A stretch of 64,000 nucleotides of DNA from Acidobacteriota bacterium (lineage in GTDB: Bacteria; Acidobacteriota; Thermoanaerobaculia; Gp7-AA8). The notes under the pieces are model-generated. The model ran no database searches, had not been told where the DNA came from, and worked only from the letters and a program-made list of their open reading frames with translations. A program made the position numbers and the translations under genes. Location of the stretch: positions 160,855 through 224,854 of the forward strand of contig JAJXWV010000077.1 in assembly GCA_021781455.1 (NCBI GenBank), written 5' to 3'. Below, piece after piece: positions 8,967 through 17,645 of this stretch. Position 1 is the stretch's first letter. Each line of letters begins with the position of its first letter.

Positions 8967-10301
8967 TCATAGACTCCTCACCAGTTCCTCAAAACGCTCC
9001 CCTCGATGCTCGAAGTTGCGGTACTGGTCGAAGCTGGCGCAGGCGGGCGAGAGCAGGACGGTGTCTCCGTCCTTCGCGTGCTCGGCTGCCCAGCGGACGG
9101 CGTGCTCCATGTCGTGGAGAGGGACGATCGTGGCCGCGCCGTCGAGGGCCTGGGCGATGCGCCCGGCGGCCTTGCCGATGGTCAGGACGGCGCGGGTTTT
9201 TTCGGCGACCAGATCGCGCATACGCTCGAACTCGCCGGCCTTGTCTTTACCGCCGAGGATGAGCCACACACTCGACGGAGAGAAACTCTCCAGCGACTTG
9301 AGCGTTGCGTCGACGTTGGTCCCCTTGGAGTCGTTGATCCAGCGCACGCCGTCGCGCTCGCGGACCAGCACCATGCGGTGCGGCAGACCGGCGAAGGTGC
9401 CGAAGGCGATCTGTACGTCGACGTCGTCGACGCCGACGGCCCGTGCCGCCAGCCATGCCGCCAGCGCGTTCTCGGCGTTGGCCACTCCGGGCAGCTTCAG
9501 CGACGCTCGCGGGATGCGGCGCTCGTTTCCATCGGTGCGGATCACGAGCTGGTCGCCATCGAGAAAGGCACCGTTGTCGACGTGCACGGCCGACGAGAAT
9601 CGCCACACCCGCACCGTCGACCGGCGAGGCACGCGCCGCCGCTCGTCGGCATTGACGATCGCCGTGTCGCCGAGCTCCTGATTGCGAAAGATGCGGTACT
9701 TCGCCGCCGCGTAGGCGTCGAAGTTCGGATAGCGGTCCATGTGATCGGGCGTGACGTTGAGGAGCAAAGCGACGTTCGCGCGAAATGTGTCGACGGTCTC
9801 CAGCTGAAACGACGAGAGCTCGAGCACGTAGGTCCGCGGCTTCTCGAAGTCGATCGAGCGGATCAGCGGCTCGCCGATGTTGCCGGCCACGATGGGCTGG
9901 CGACCGGCCACCTTGAGGATCTCGCCGATGAGCGCGGTCGTCGTGGACTTCCCGTTGGATCCGGTGACAGCGATGATCTGCGAGGCCGGGCTGAAGGGCG
10001 TCGCGACAATGGCGTGGTAGGCCAGCTCGATCTCGCCGATCACCCGGATGCCGCGCGCGCCCGCCTCCTCGAGCAGCGGAAGGCCCGCCGGCACACCAGG
10101 GCTCAGGACGATCTCACCGACGTCGTCGAGCAGACCTGTGTCCTCGCGGCCGAAGGCGCGCTCGACGCGGCCGTCGAGCTCGTACGGGAGCTCCGGCTGC
10201 GGCTTGCTGTCGGCCAGGACCACCGGCGTGCCCCGCTCCGCGAGATGGTTCGCCGCGGCGACGCCGGATTTGCCTGCTCCGATGACGAGTGTCTTCTTCA
10301 T
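8967..10301 (-). CDS. murD: UDP-N-acetylmuramoyl-L-alanine--D-glutamate ligase MurD
   Basis: Mur ligase adding D-Glu to UDP-MurNAc-L-Ala in the cytoplasm. The N-terminal Rossmann fold begins MKKTLVIGAGKSGVAAANHL. The P-loop GSNGKS is at residues 114-119. Further Mur-ligase motifs are HMDRYPNFDAYAAAK and INDSKGTNVDAT. I chose the ATG at 10301 (444 aa, normal for MurD) because the 26 upstream codons open to 10379 translate a repeat array. It is followed by ftsW and preceded by mraY, the canonical order. Confidence 0.97.
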   Translation of the reverse strand: MKKTLVIGAGKSGVAAANHLAERGTPVVLADSKPQPELPYELDGRVERAFGREDTGLLDDVGEIVLSPGVPAGLPLLEEAGARGIRVIGEIELAYHAIVATPFSPASQIIAVTGSNGKSTTTALIGEILKVAGRQPIVAGNIGEPLIRSIDFEKPRTYVLELSSFQLETVDTFRANVALLLNVTPDHMDRYPNFDAYAAAKYRIFRNQELGDTAIVNADERRRVPRRSTVRVWRFSSAVHVDNGAFLDGDQLVIRTDGNERRIPRASLKLPGVANAENALAAWLAARAVGVDDVDVQIAFGTFAGLPHRMVLVRERDGVRWINDSKGTNVDATLKSLESFSPSSVWLILGGKDKAGEFERMRDLVAEKTRAVLTIGKAAGRIAQALDGAATIVPLHDMEHAVRWAAEHAKDGDTVLLSPACASFDQYRNFEHRGERFEELVRSL

Positions 10302-10303
10302 GG

Positions 10304-10390
10304 TTACGCGGTTCCGCGGTTCCGCGGTTCCGCGGTCACGGCGGGGATCTCTCCACCGCGCAACCGCGGAACTGCGCAACCCCGCAACCG
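10304..10390. repeat. Inverted octamer array, CGCGGTTN family
   Basis: The left arm 10304-10336 has four tandem GCGGTTCC units. The right arm 10355-10390 has inverted AACCGCGN units. It fills the whole gap between mraY and murD, ending 2 bp from each coding region. Confidence 0.9.
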
Positions 10391-10392
10391 TC

Positions 10393-11481
10393 TCATCTCA
10401 ATTTCAACGTCGCCAGACTGATCATCGCGAAGATGATGGCGATGATCCAGAAGCGGACGACGACCTTCGTTTCTCTCCAGCCCGAAAGCTCGAAGTGGTG
10501 GTGAATCGGCGACATCTTGAAGATCCGCCGCCCGGTCAGCTTGAACGAGGCCACCTGCAGGATCACGGACAGGGCCTCGATGACGAACAAGCCGCCCACC
10601 AGGACCAGCAGGATTTCCTGCTTGATCATCACGGCCAGGCAGCCGATCGCTCCGCCTAACGCGAGCGAGCCGACGTCGCCCATGAAGATCTCGGCGGGAT
10701 GGGCGTTGAACCAGAGGAAGCCCAGCGACGCTCCCACCATCGCCCCGCAGAACACGGCCAGCTCGCCGGTCTGCGGGACCCAGGCGATGCGCAGGTAATC
10801 GGCGATGCGGAAATGCCCCGCCGCGTACGTCAGCACGGAGTAGGTCGCCGCGGCGATCAGCGTCGAGCCGATGGCCAGCCCGTCCAGGCCGTCGGTCAGG
10901 TTCACCGCATTCGATGCCCCGACCATGATGATCATGATGAACGGGATGTAGAGCACGCCAAGGTTCAGCACCACGCGCGCAAAGAACGGGAACGTCAGCA
11001 CCGTCGAGTAGTTGTTGTGGATGCTCGGCAGGTAGGCGATCGCCAGTCCGGCCAGCAGTGCCACGCCGAACTGGGCGGTGAACTTCTCCTTCGCCGTCAA
11101 TCCCTGGTTCTGCTTCCTGGCGAGCTTGCGGTAATCGTCGATGAAACCGATCGTGGCGTAGGCAAAGGTCACGAAAAGAATGATCCAGATGTACGGGTTG
11201 AGGATGTCGGCCCACAGGATCGTCGGGATCAGGATGGCCACGTTGATGAGGATGCCGCCCATGGTGGGCGTGCCGGCCTTCATCTGATGAGACTTCGGCC
11301 CCTCTTCGCGGATGAACTGGCCGAGCTTGATCCGGCGCATGCGCTCGATCAGCCACGGCCCGAGGATGAACGAGATCAAGAGCGCCGTGAGCGCTGCGAA
11401 CGCCGTCCGGAAGGTGATGTAGCGGAAGACGTTGAATCCGACGATTACGTCGCGGAGCGGATAGAGGAGGTAGTAGAGCAT
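10393..11481 (-). CDS. mraY: Phospho-N-acetylmuramoyl-pentapeptide-transferase MraY
   Basis: Integral membrane enzyme that transfers phospho-MurNAc-pentapeptide to undecaprenyl phosphate, making lipid I. About ten membrane spans. The conserved cytoplasmic-loop motifs are [16 protein letters not shown] (Asp-Asp motif), [12 protein letters not shown] and [12 protein letters not shown]. The C-terminal histidine motif [15 protein letters not shown] is diagnostic. The length, 362 aa, is standard. It lies between murF and murD. Confidence 0.98.
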   Translation of the reverse strand: MLYYLLYPLRDVIVGFNVFRYITFRTAFAALTALLISFILGPWLIERMRRIKLGQFIREEGPKSHQMKAGTPTMGGILINVAILIPTILWADILNPYIWIILFVTFAYATIGFIDDYRKLARKQNQGLTAKEKFTAQFGVALLAGLAIAYLPSIHNNYSTVLTFPFFARVVLNLGVLYIPFIMIIMVGASNAVNLTDGLDGLAIGSTLIAAATYSVLTYAAGHFRIADYLRIAWVPQTGELAVFCGAMVGASLGFLWFNAHPAEIFMGDVGSLALGGAIGCLAVMIKQEILLVLVGGLFVIEALSVILQVASFKLTGRRIFKMSPIHHHFELSGWRETKVVVRFWIIAIIFAMISLATLKLR

Positions 11482-11550
11482 TACGGCTGTTCCTCCCGGA
11501 CACAGACGGAAGAAGGCAGGCAGCGGACGGCGGATGCGACCGCTCCAGCC

Positions 11551-11627
11551 GGTTGCCTGGTCACCGGGTCACCAGGTTGCCGTGTTTCCCGCACCCGGTG
11601 ACTCGGTGACCCGGCGACTCGGCAACC
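11551..11627. repeat. Inverted octamer array, GGGTCACC family
   Basis: The left arm 11551-11580 and right arm 11593-11627 are inverted arrays of 8-nt GGGTCACC/GGTGACCC units with point variants. It sits between murF and mraY. Sister loci are at 30156-30239 and 61387-61484. Confidence 0.88.
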
Positions 11628-11647
11628 GAAGCGATCGACAGTCGACA

Positions 11648-13021
11648 TCACTCGCTCTCCTTCAGCATGGCCACGGCCTTGTCCAGTCCGACACCGCGCG
11701 AGGCCTTGAGCAGCACCAGATCGCCCGGGCGGACGAACTCGACGAGAAACCGCCCCGCCGATTCCGCGTCGGGAAAGTGATGCAGCTGGCCGTTGGAGAG
11801 GCCCGCCTGGCGCGCCCCGTCGAGCAGGGACTCGGCGCGGCGGCCCACGCCGATGACCACGTCCACCGACGGCGAGATGGCCTGCCCTGCCTCGCGGTGG
11901 TAGTCGAGCTCGCGCTCGCCGAGCTCGAGCATGTCGCCGATGACCGCGATGCGCCGGCCCTTCACGTCCGCCTGCGCCATCAGTTGCAGGGCGCGGGAGA
12001 GAGCGTAGGGATTGGAGTTGTAGGTGTCGTCGTAGATCGTCGCGCCGCGGAACTGCGAGACCACGCCGCGGTGATAGGCGGGCTGAATGAGGGCGATGCC
12101 GCGCTCGATGCCTGACCAGCTGATTCCGATCGCGCGAGCCGTGGCCACCGCCGCGAGCAGATTCTCGAGATTGTGCCGGCCGGGAAGGAGGAGGTCGAAT
12201 TCGTGCGGCGACCCTTCTGCTTCGACGGTAACGGATGTGCCGAGGAGCCCTCGCTCACGGATCTTCGTGCCGTGGTAGTGGGCGGCGTGGTCGATGCCGT
12301 AGGTGACGATGCGGCCGTCGAAGCCGCGGCTGATCCTCACCACGTGCTCGTTGTCGGCGTTGACCACGATCGTCCCGCCGGGCTTCACGTTCTCGAGCAG
12401 CTCGCGCTTGGCCTCGGCGATCTTCTCGACGGTTCCGAAGAACTCGATGTGCACCGGCCCGATGTTCGTGTAGACGCCGACGTCGGGATGCGTCAGGCCG
12501 GCCAGTAGAGCGATCTCGCCCTTGTGGTTCATCCCCATCTCGCTGACCACGACCTCGGCGTCATCGGGCGTGTTGTCGATGCACAGCGGGCAGCCGATGA
12601 GGTTGTTGAAGTTGCCCCACGACTTGAACGTGCGCCGCTCGGTGCCGATCAGCGTCGCGATCATCTCCTTGGTGGTGGTCTTGCCGGCGGAGCCGGTGAC
12701 GCCGATCAGGAGAAAGTCGTAGCGCTCGCGGATCGCGCGCGCCAGCTGCTGGAGCGCAGCGGTGGTGTCGGGGACCTCGACGATGGCCTTGCCGGGCGGG
12801 ATGGGCTCGGGAACGCGCGAGACGACCGCGGCGCGGCCGCTCTCCAGCGCCTGCGGCACGAACTGATGGCCGTCGAGGCGCTCGCCCCTGATGGCGAAGA
12901 ACACGGAGTCGGGCTTCACTTCGCGCGAATCGATGACCACCGATTCCACGACGGTATCGCCGCCCTGGACCACGCGTCCGCCGCTCATGCGCGCCAGTTC
13001 GCTGATGGTCAGGCGCGGCAT
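11648..13021 (-). CDS. murF: UDP-N-acetylmuramoyl-tripeptide--D-alanyl-D-alanine ligase MurF
   Basis: Mur ligase that adds D-Ala-D-Ala to the UDP-MurNAc-tripeptide. The N-terminal substrate domain begins PRLTISELARMSGG, the P-loop GSAGKT is at residues 110-115, and the motifs MGMNHKGEIALL and YDDTYNSNPYALSRAL are typical of MurF. I prefer the ATG at 13021 (457 aa) to the in-frame GTG at 13027. The purine-rich GAGAGGTG there is at Shine-Dalgarno distance from the ATG but overlaps the GTG. No ddl is found in this cluster, so its D-Ala-D-Ala donor must be encoded elsewhere. Confidence 0.97.
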   Translation of the reverse strand: MPRLTISELARMSGGRVVQGGDTVVESVVIDSREVKPDSVFFAIRGERLDGHQFVPQALESGRAAVVSRVPEPIPPGKAIVEVPDTTAALQQLARAIRERYDFLLIGVTGSAGKTTTKEMIATLIGTERRTFKSWGNFNNLIGCPLCIDNTPDDAEVVVSEMGMNHKGEIALLAGLTHPDVGVYTNIGPVHIEFFGTVEKIAEAKRELLENVKPGGTIVVNADNEHVVRISRGFDGRIVTYGIDHAAHYHGTKIRERGLLGTSVTVEAEGSPHEFDLLLPGRHNLENLLAAVATARAIGISWSGIERGIALIQPAYHRGVVSQFRGATIYDDTYNSNPYALSRALQLMAQADVKGRRIAVIGDMLELGERELDYHREAGQAISPSVDVVIGVGRRAESLLDGARQAGLSNGQLHHFPDAESAGRFLVEFVRPGDLVLLKASRGVGLDKAVAMLKESE

Positions 13022-13033
13022 GAGCACCTCTCG

Positions 13034-13151
13034 AGCGGGTAGCGAGTAGCGGGTAGCGGGTAGGAGAGGCTGGGTAGCGGGTAGGAGAGGCGGGGTAGCG
13101 GGCAGGAAAGGCGGGGTGGGCCTACACGCTGCCCGCTACCCGCTACCCGCT
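13034..13151. repeat. Inverted heptamer array, AGCGGGT family
   Basis: The left arm (13034-13104) carries many AGCGGGT units broken by AGGAGAGGC insertions. The right arm (13121-13151) is ACCCGCT units. It is in the murE-murF gap. The remaining gap, 13152-13337, shows nothing I recognise. Confidence 0.88.
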
Positions 13152-13337
13152 GGTGAAAGGTGGCCTGATCCGGCTCCGCCGCGCTTCTTCCCCGGCCATC
13201 GTCCCCTTCCCCAAGGGACTGCCTGACGATGACCATCCACGCACCCACGCGAAGCCGAAACGACGGAGCCGGAACAGGACACCTTCCCCGGTCGCACGAA
13301 TCATAAGACGATTTCATCACTGATATCAACATCAATT

Positions 13338-14840
13338 TCAACTCTTTTTTGGAATGCCTTTTTCGTTTCTCTTTTTCAGAGCGAGCTCGGCTTCTTCGCG
13401 ATCGTCGAAGTGGTTGATCTGATCGCCGACGACCTGATAGCTCTCGTGTCCTTTGCCGGCGATGACCACCACGTCGTCCGGGCTGGCGCTGGCCACGGCG
13501 GTGGCAATGGCCTGGCGCCGGTCGGCGATCCGCGCGTAGCGGGCGCCGTCCACCGAACGGATGCCGTTCTCGATCTCGTCGAGGATCTTCTCGGGCTGCT
13601 CGCTTCGAGGATTGTCGCTGGTGAGAATGGTGTAGTCGGCGAGCTTTCCGGCGATCTCGCCCATCTGCGGCCGCTTTCCCTTGTCCCGGTCACCGCCGCA
13701 GCCGAAGAGCAGGACGATGCGCTGTCCGTGCGCGAGGTCGTGCACGGCGCGGAGCAGCTTGTCGAGCGCGTCCGGCTTGTGGGCGTAGTCGACGATGATC
13801 GTCGGCCCTTCGCCGTCTCCGACGCGCTCGAAGCGGCCGCGCACCGACTGCAGGTTGCGCACGCCCGCTTCGACGACGTTCAGCGGCACGCCGATGGCCA
13901 GCGCGGCACCGATCGCACCGAGCCAGTTGTAGAGATTCGGAAGGCCGAGGAGGACGGAATCGACACGCACGTCGCCCCACGGTGTGCGCACCCGGCCGTG
14001 CAATCCACCGATGCTGATCTCGAAGTCGTCGGCGGGCCGGATCTCCGCCCCCGCGGAACGGCCGAACGAAACCGCCGCCGAGACCAGCTCCGTGGCGATG
14101 CGCCGTCCGTACTCGTCGTCGATGTTGACGATGGCGCTCTTCCGGCTCTGATCGATCTGATCGAACAGAATCCGCTTCGCCGCGAAGTAATCCTCGAAAT
14201 CCTTGTGGAAGTCGAAGTGGTCCCGAGAAAGGTTCGTGAAGACGGCCGCGGCGAAGTGGATGCCGTAGGTCCGCTTCAGCGCCAGCGCATGGGACGACAC
14301 TTCCATGACCGCGCGCGTCACGCCGGCGTCGACCATCTTGCGGAACCACTGCTGAAGCGTGACTGAGTCGGGGGTGGTGCGATCGGCGGTCAGCCGTTCT
14401 TCGCCGGCGCGGTACTCGATCGTCCCCACCAGGCCGACCGGAACACCGGCGGCGTCGAAGATCGACTCGATCATCTTCGTGGTGGTGGTCTTGCCCGACG
14501 TACCGGTGACGCCGACCAGCGCGAGCTCTGCAGCAGGACGGCCGTAGAAGTTCGCTGCAATCAGAGCGAGCGCGGCGCGGCTGTCGTCGACTTCGACGCG
14601 GGTGATCCTGGCATCGCCCGGCCGGGAGATCGCGCCGGGCTCCGCCACTACGGCGACGGCGCCCCTGCTGAGCGCCTGGTCGGCGAACCTCGCGCCGTTG
14701 GTCTGGAATCCGGCGATGGCCACGAACAGGGAGCCTTTGGCGGCCAGCCGCGAATCAGCGACGACCGCGCCGATCTCGACATCGGCCTTGCCGGTGATGC
14801 CGCGCACGGGCACGTCGCGGAGCAGGTCGCGCAGCTTCAT
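13338..14840 (-). CDS. murE: UDP-N-acetylmuramoyl-L-alanyl-D-glutamate--meso-diaminopimelate ligase MurE
   Basis: Mur ligase adding the third stem-peptide residue. The P-loop GTSGKT is at residues 113-118. The specificity motif DNPR (TSDNPRSEQP, about residues 406-415) is the one found in meso-diaminopimelate enzymes; lysine-adding enzymes lack this Arg. This predicts Gram-negative-type peptidoglycan. The length, 500 aa, is typical. Its ATG overlaps the ftsI stop as ATGA, giving translational coupling. Confidence 0.97.
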   Translation of the reverse strand: MKLRDLLRDVPVRGITGKADVEIGAVVADSRLAAKGSLFVAIAGFQTNGARFADQALSRGAVAVVAEPGAISRPGDARITRVEVDDSRAALALIAANFYGRPAAELALVGVTGTSGKTTTTKMIESIFDAAGVPVGLVGTIEYRAGEERLTADRTTPDSVTLQQWFRKMVDAGVTRAVMEVSSHALALKRTYGIHFAAAVFTNLSRDHFDFHKDFEDYFAAKRILFDQIDQSRKSAIVNIDDEYGRRIATELVSAAVSFGRSAGAEIRPADDFEISIGGLHGRVRTPWGDVRVDSVLLGLPNLYNWLGAIGAALAIGVPLNVVEAGVRNLQSVRGRFERVGDGEGPTIIVDYAHKPDALDKLLRAVHDLAHGQRIVLLFGCGGDRDKGKRPQMGEIAGKLADYTILTSDNPRSEQPEKILDEIENGIRSVDGARYARIADRRQAIATAVASASPDDVVVIAGKGHESYQVVGDQINHFDDREEAELALKKRNEKGIPKKS

Positions 14841-16939
14841 CGCCCGCCCGCCCCTGCCGGTAGCGCGGTTGCGGGGTTGCGCGGTTCCGCAGTCTCCGAG
14901 CCCCGCTCACCGCGCAACCGCGTAACCGCGTAACCGCGCAACCGCGCCACCGGCGCGACTGCTGTCGAAGATGGGCTCATGGCCGGCGCAGGATCCAACG
15001 ATAAATTCAGCACGATTCGACGATCGGTCGGCAAAGCTTCGCCCGCAATGGGGATTTGTGACTGGACCACTCCGCTCCCGACCGCCCTCACGAGCAGGCC
15101 GGCCGCGGTCGCACGCGCGATCGCCGCCCGGGCGTCGAGGCCGCGGAGGTCGGGCACGCCCGTCCGCACCTCGCCGCTCACCGCTCGTTCGCTGTGGGCA
15201 GGCTCTTGCGAAAATGCAGCCAGCTGCGCAACGGGAAGAGCGAGGGAACGGGCAGGAATCGACGGCGCTACCCCGAGGTATCGAAGGGTGGCCTCGGCGA
15301 TCTCGCGGAACGCCGGCGCGGCGACGGTGCCGCCATACTGCGACAACCGCGGTTCGTCGACCACGACCAGGATCACCAGCCGCGGCCGGTCGGCCGGCAC
15401 GTAACCGGCGAACGAAGCGATGAAGCGGTCCGGCGAGTAACCGCCGCGCATCGCCACCTGGGCCGTCCCCGTCTTGCCGGCCACGATCTGGTCGGCCAGG
15501 GCGGCGTTCACGCCTGTGCCGCGCGCGACGACCGCCTTGAGAATCTCGTTGAGAACCGCGGCGGTTTTCTCGCTGATCACGCGGACTGGCGCGGCACGCT
15601 GCGGCTGATAGACCGTCTGGCCTTCCGCGTCGATCACGCGATCGACGATCCGCGGCTCCACGCGCACACCGCCGTTGGCCACCGTCGCCACGGCCCGCGC
15701 CAGCTGCAGCGGCGTGACGCCCACCTCCTGGCCGATCGACATCTCCGCGTTCGAAAGCGCCGACCATTTGTCGGTGCGGCGCACCAGGCCGGCCGTCTCG
15801 CCCGGCAGCTGAATGCCCGTCCGTTTTCCGAAGCCGAAGCGGCGGATGTAGTCGTAGAAGCGCTGGGGACCGAGGGCCAGGCCGACCTGGAGAGCGCCGA
15901 TGTTCGAGGAGTGCATCATCACTTCCTCGAAGCTGATCAGCCCGTAGTGATTCCCGCCGTGCTCGTGGATGAAGTTGTTGCCGATCTGGAAGGTGCCGTC
16001 ACCGCAATCGAGAATCTGCGAAGGGGTGACCACGCCTTCCTCCAGACCCGCCGAGGCCGTGACGATCTTGAAGGTCGAACCCGGCTCGTACATGTCCTGC
16101 ACGTTGCGGTTACGCCAGGAGGCGGGCGGGAAATCGCCGAAGCGGTTCGGATCGAAGGTCGGCAGCGAGGCCATGGCCAGGATCGATCCGTCGCGCGGAT
16201 CCATGACGATCGCCGAGCCGCCCGAGGCGCGGTATTTCTCGATCGCCCGCGACAGCGCGCGCTCCGTGATGAACTGGATGACCGAGTCGATGGTCAGGAC
16301 GACGTCCTTGCCGTCGGCCGGCCTGTTCGCACCCTCCGCCCCGACCAGATACGCGCCGCGGCGCGCGTCGCGAAGCACCGTCACCTTGCCCGCATGGCCG
16401 CGGACATAGCTGTCGAAGGAGTGCTCGATCCCGGCCAGCCCCTGGCCGTCGACACCGACGTAGCCGATCACGTTCGCGGCCAGCGTTCCGCGGGGATACG
16501 AGCGCCGGTGCTCCTCGAGAAAGTAGACGCCGTTGATCTTCAGCTGCCTGACCCGCGCCGCGACCGGCAGGGGAAGCTGCCGCGCTACCCAGACGAACCC
16601 GCCACCCGACGAGAGCTTCTCTTCGATTTCTTTCGCGGTCGCGTCGATGCCGGGAACCGCGGCGAGCGCCTTCGCGGCCGCTTTCGCATCGGCGACCACC
16701 TGAGGATCGGCGTAGACCGATTCGGCCGAGATGCTCTCGGCGAGCACCCGGCCGCGCGCGTCCATGATCGAGCCGCGAACCGGAGTCAGCGTGATCGTCC
16801 GTTCCTGCTGGCGCAGCGCGCGGACCATGTACTCGTCGTGCCTCACGATCTGGATCTGCACCAGGCGCGCGACGACGATGAACGCCCACGCCGCGAGGAA
16901 CGCGAAGATCTGCAGCAGGCGCTTGTGCGAGGTGCTCAT
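14837..16939 (-). CDS. ftsI: Septal peptidoglycan transpeptidase FtsI (PBP2/3 class) with PASTA domain and repeat-encoded tail
   Basis: Monofunctional class B penicillin-binding protein that cross-links septal peptidoglycan. One N-terminal membrane span lies at about residues 9-28. The transpeptidase motifs are SxxK (Ser288-Lys291 in PGSTFK), SSN (344-346) and KTGT (489-492). A single C-terminal PASTA domain, about residues 590-655 (VPDLRGLDARAAIARATAAG), is uncommon in proteobacterial FtsI but common in other phyla. The last 35-40 residues (from about VARLRGYAVTRLRG) are translated from a CGCGGTTN repeat array and are not expected to be a conserved domain. The stop overlaps the murE start, and its own start overlaps the ftsL stop. 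Confidence 0.96.
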   Translation of the reverse strand: MSTSHKRLLQIFAFLAAWAFIVVARLVQIQIVRHDEYMVRALRQQERTITLTPVRGSIMDARGRVLAESISAESVYADPQVVADAKAAAKALAAVPGIDATAKEIEEKLSSGGGFVWVARQLPLPVAARVRQLKINGVYFLEEHRRSYPRGTLAANVIGYVGVDGQGLAGIEHSFDSYVRGHAGKVTVLRDARRGAYLVGAEGANRPADGKDVVLTIDSVIQFITERALSRAIEKYRASGGSAIVMDPRDGSILAMASLPTFDPNRFGDFPPASWRNRNVQDMYEPGSTFKIVTASAGLEEGVVTPSQILDCGDGTFQIGNNFIHEHGGNHYGLISFEEVMMHSSNIGALQVGLALGPQRFYDYIRRFGFGKRTGIQLPGETAGLVRRTDKWSALSNAEMSIGQEVGVTPLQLARAVATVANGGVRVEPRIVDRVIDAEGQTVYQPQRAAPVRVISEKTAAVLNEILKAVVARGTGVNAALADQIVAGKTGTAQVAMRGGYSPDRFIASFAGYVPADRPRLVILVVVDEPRLSQYGGTVAAPAFREIAEATLRYLGVAPSIPARSLALPVAQLAAFSQEPAHSERAVSGEVRTGVPDLRGLDARAAIARATAAGLLVRAVGSGVVQSQIPIAGEALPTDRRIVLNLSLDPAPAMSPSSTAVAPVARLRGYAVTRLRGERGSETAEPRNPATALPAGAGGR
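14862..14946. repeat. Inverted octamer array lying inside the 3' end of ftsI
   Basis: The left arm 14862-14890 (GCGGTTNC units) and right arm 14907-14946 (AACCGCGN units) are in frame with ftsI and contain no stop. The array is therefore translated as a basic, Arg-rich tail. Confidence 0.9.
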
Positions 16940-17385
16940 GGCCTCGCTCCCTCGGCCACGACTACTTTGTCAGGCCCCTCATCCGGCCTTCGGCCACCTT
17001 CTCCCTGCTGCGGCGGGGAGAAGGGTCTCGACTGTTCGTTCTCGCGAGCGTCGGCGCCTTCCGTGACCATCACGATCGCTCGCGGATCGGTGGTCTCGAA
17101 GCCGAGGGCGGAGGCCTTCCGCTCCACCGCGCCGAGCGAGGTCAGTCGATCGAGCTCGAGCTGCAGCGCCTTGTTGGAGTCCTCGATCTGCTTTCGTTTC
17201 TGCTGGAGTTGGGTGGCCTGGCGGCCGAGGCGGATCACCTCGAGGTTCTGCCAGGTGAAGAGCAGAAGGAAAAGACCGATGGGGATGCCCAGCGAGAGGA
17301 CAGCCAGCAGCTCACGAAAACGCTGGCGGTCGCGCTCCCGAACGATATGAGCGTTCTCGATCGGTTTCTTCTGCGTGTAGTACAT
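16936..17385 (-). CDS. ftsL: FtsL-like septum assembly protein
   Basis: Small bitopic membrane protein in the ftsL position between rsmH and ftsI. From the ATG at 17385 (MYYTQKKPIE, 149 aa): a basic N-terminus, one membrane span at about residues 29-47 (VLSLGIPIGLFLLLFTWQN), then a coiled-coil leucine-zipper region (LQQKRKQIEDSNKALQLELD), then a short FtsL/DivIC-like end (ASALGFETTDPRAIV). The last 30 residues (from about SRPFSPPQQGEG) come from a dispersed repeat at 16971-17029. The frame stays open to a TTG at 17409, but a -10-like TATTCA lies 7 nt upstream of the ATG, favouring 17385. FtsL is poorly conserved; position, size and topology support the call. Confidence 0.8.
   Translation of the reverse strand: MYYTQKKPIENAHIVRERDRQRFRELLAVLSLGIPIGLFLLLFTWQNLEVIRLGRQATQLQQKRKQIEDSNKALQLELDRLTSLGAVERKASALGFETTDPRAIVMVTEGADARENEQSRPFSPPQQGEGGRRPDEGPDKVVVAEGARP
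16971..17029. repeat. Dispersed palindromic repeat inside the ftsL 3' end
   Basis: CCTCATCCGGCCTTCGGCC then CCTTCTCCC...GGGGAGAAGG. This type of sequence is scattered in many bacterial genomes and gives FSPPQQGEG/GRRPDEG peptides when translated. Here it is read in frame as the FtsL C-terminus. Confidence 0.6.
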
Positions 17386-17645
17386 GCCGGGATGAATACG
17401 CGAAGCCAACGAACAAGGGTGAAGATCTGCCTACACGCGCAACGACGAGGGCCATCCGCTTACACCCACACCCCGCGCTCCACCCCTCCCGCGCACCCGC
17501 CACTGCACTCACGCCCAACCCTTCCCCAACCTTCACCCTTGTCCGTTGACTTCGGGCAAGAGCTCTTGACTCTCAGCTCCCCGCTCCCAGGCCCACCACC
17601 CACCCATCCTTGCCCGGGAACAAGGAGCCGACAGCCAACAGCCCC

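Noticed and set aside
15194..17350. 718-codon plus-strand frame over ftsI and ftsL
   Set aside because: Antisense shadow; ftsI motifs on the other strand are unambiguous.
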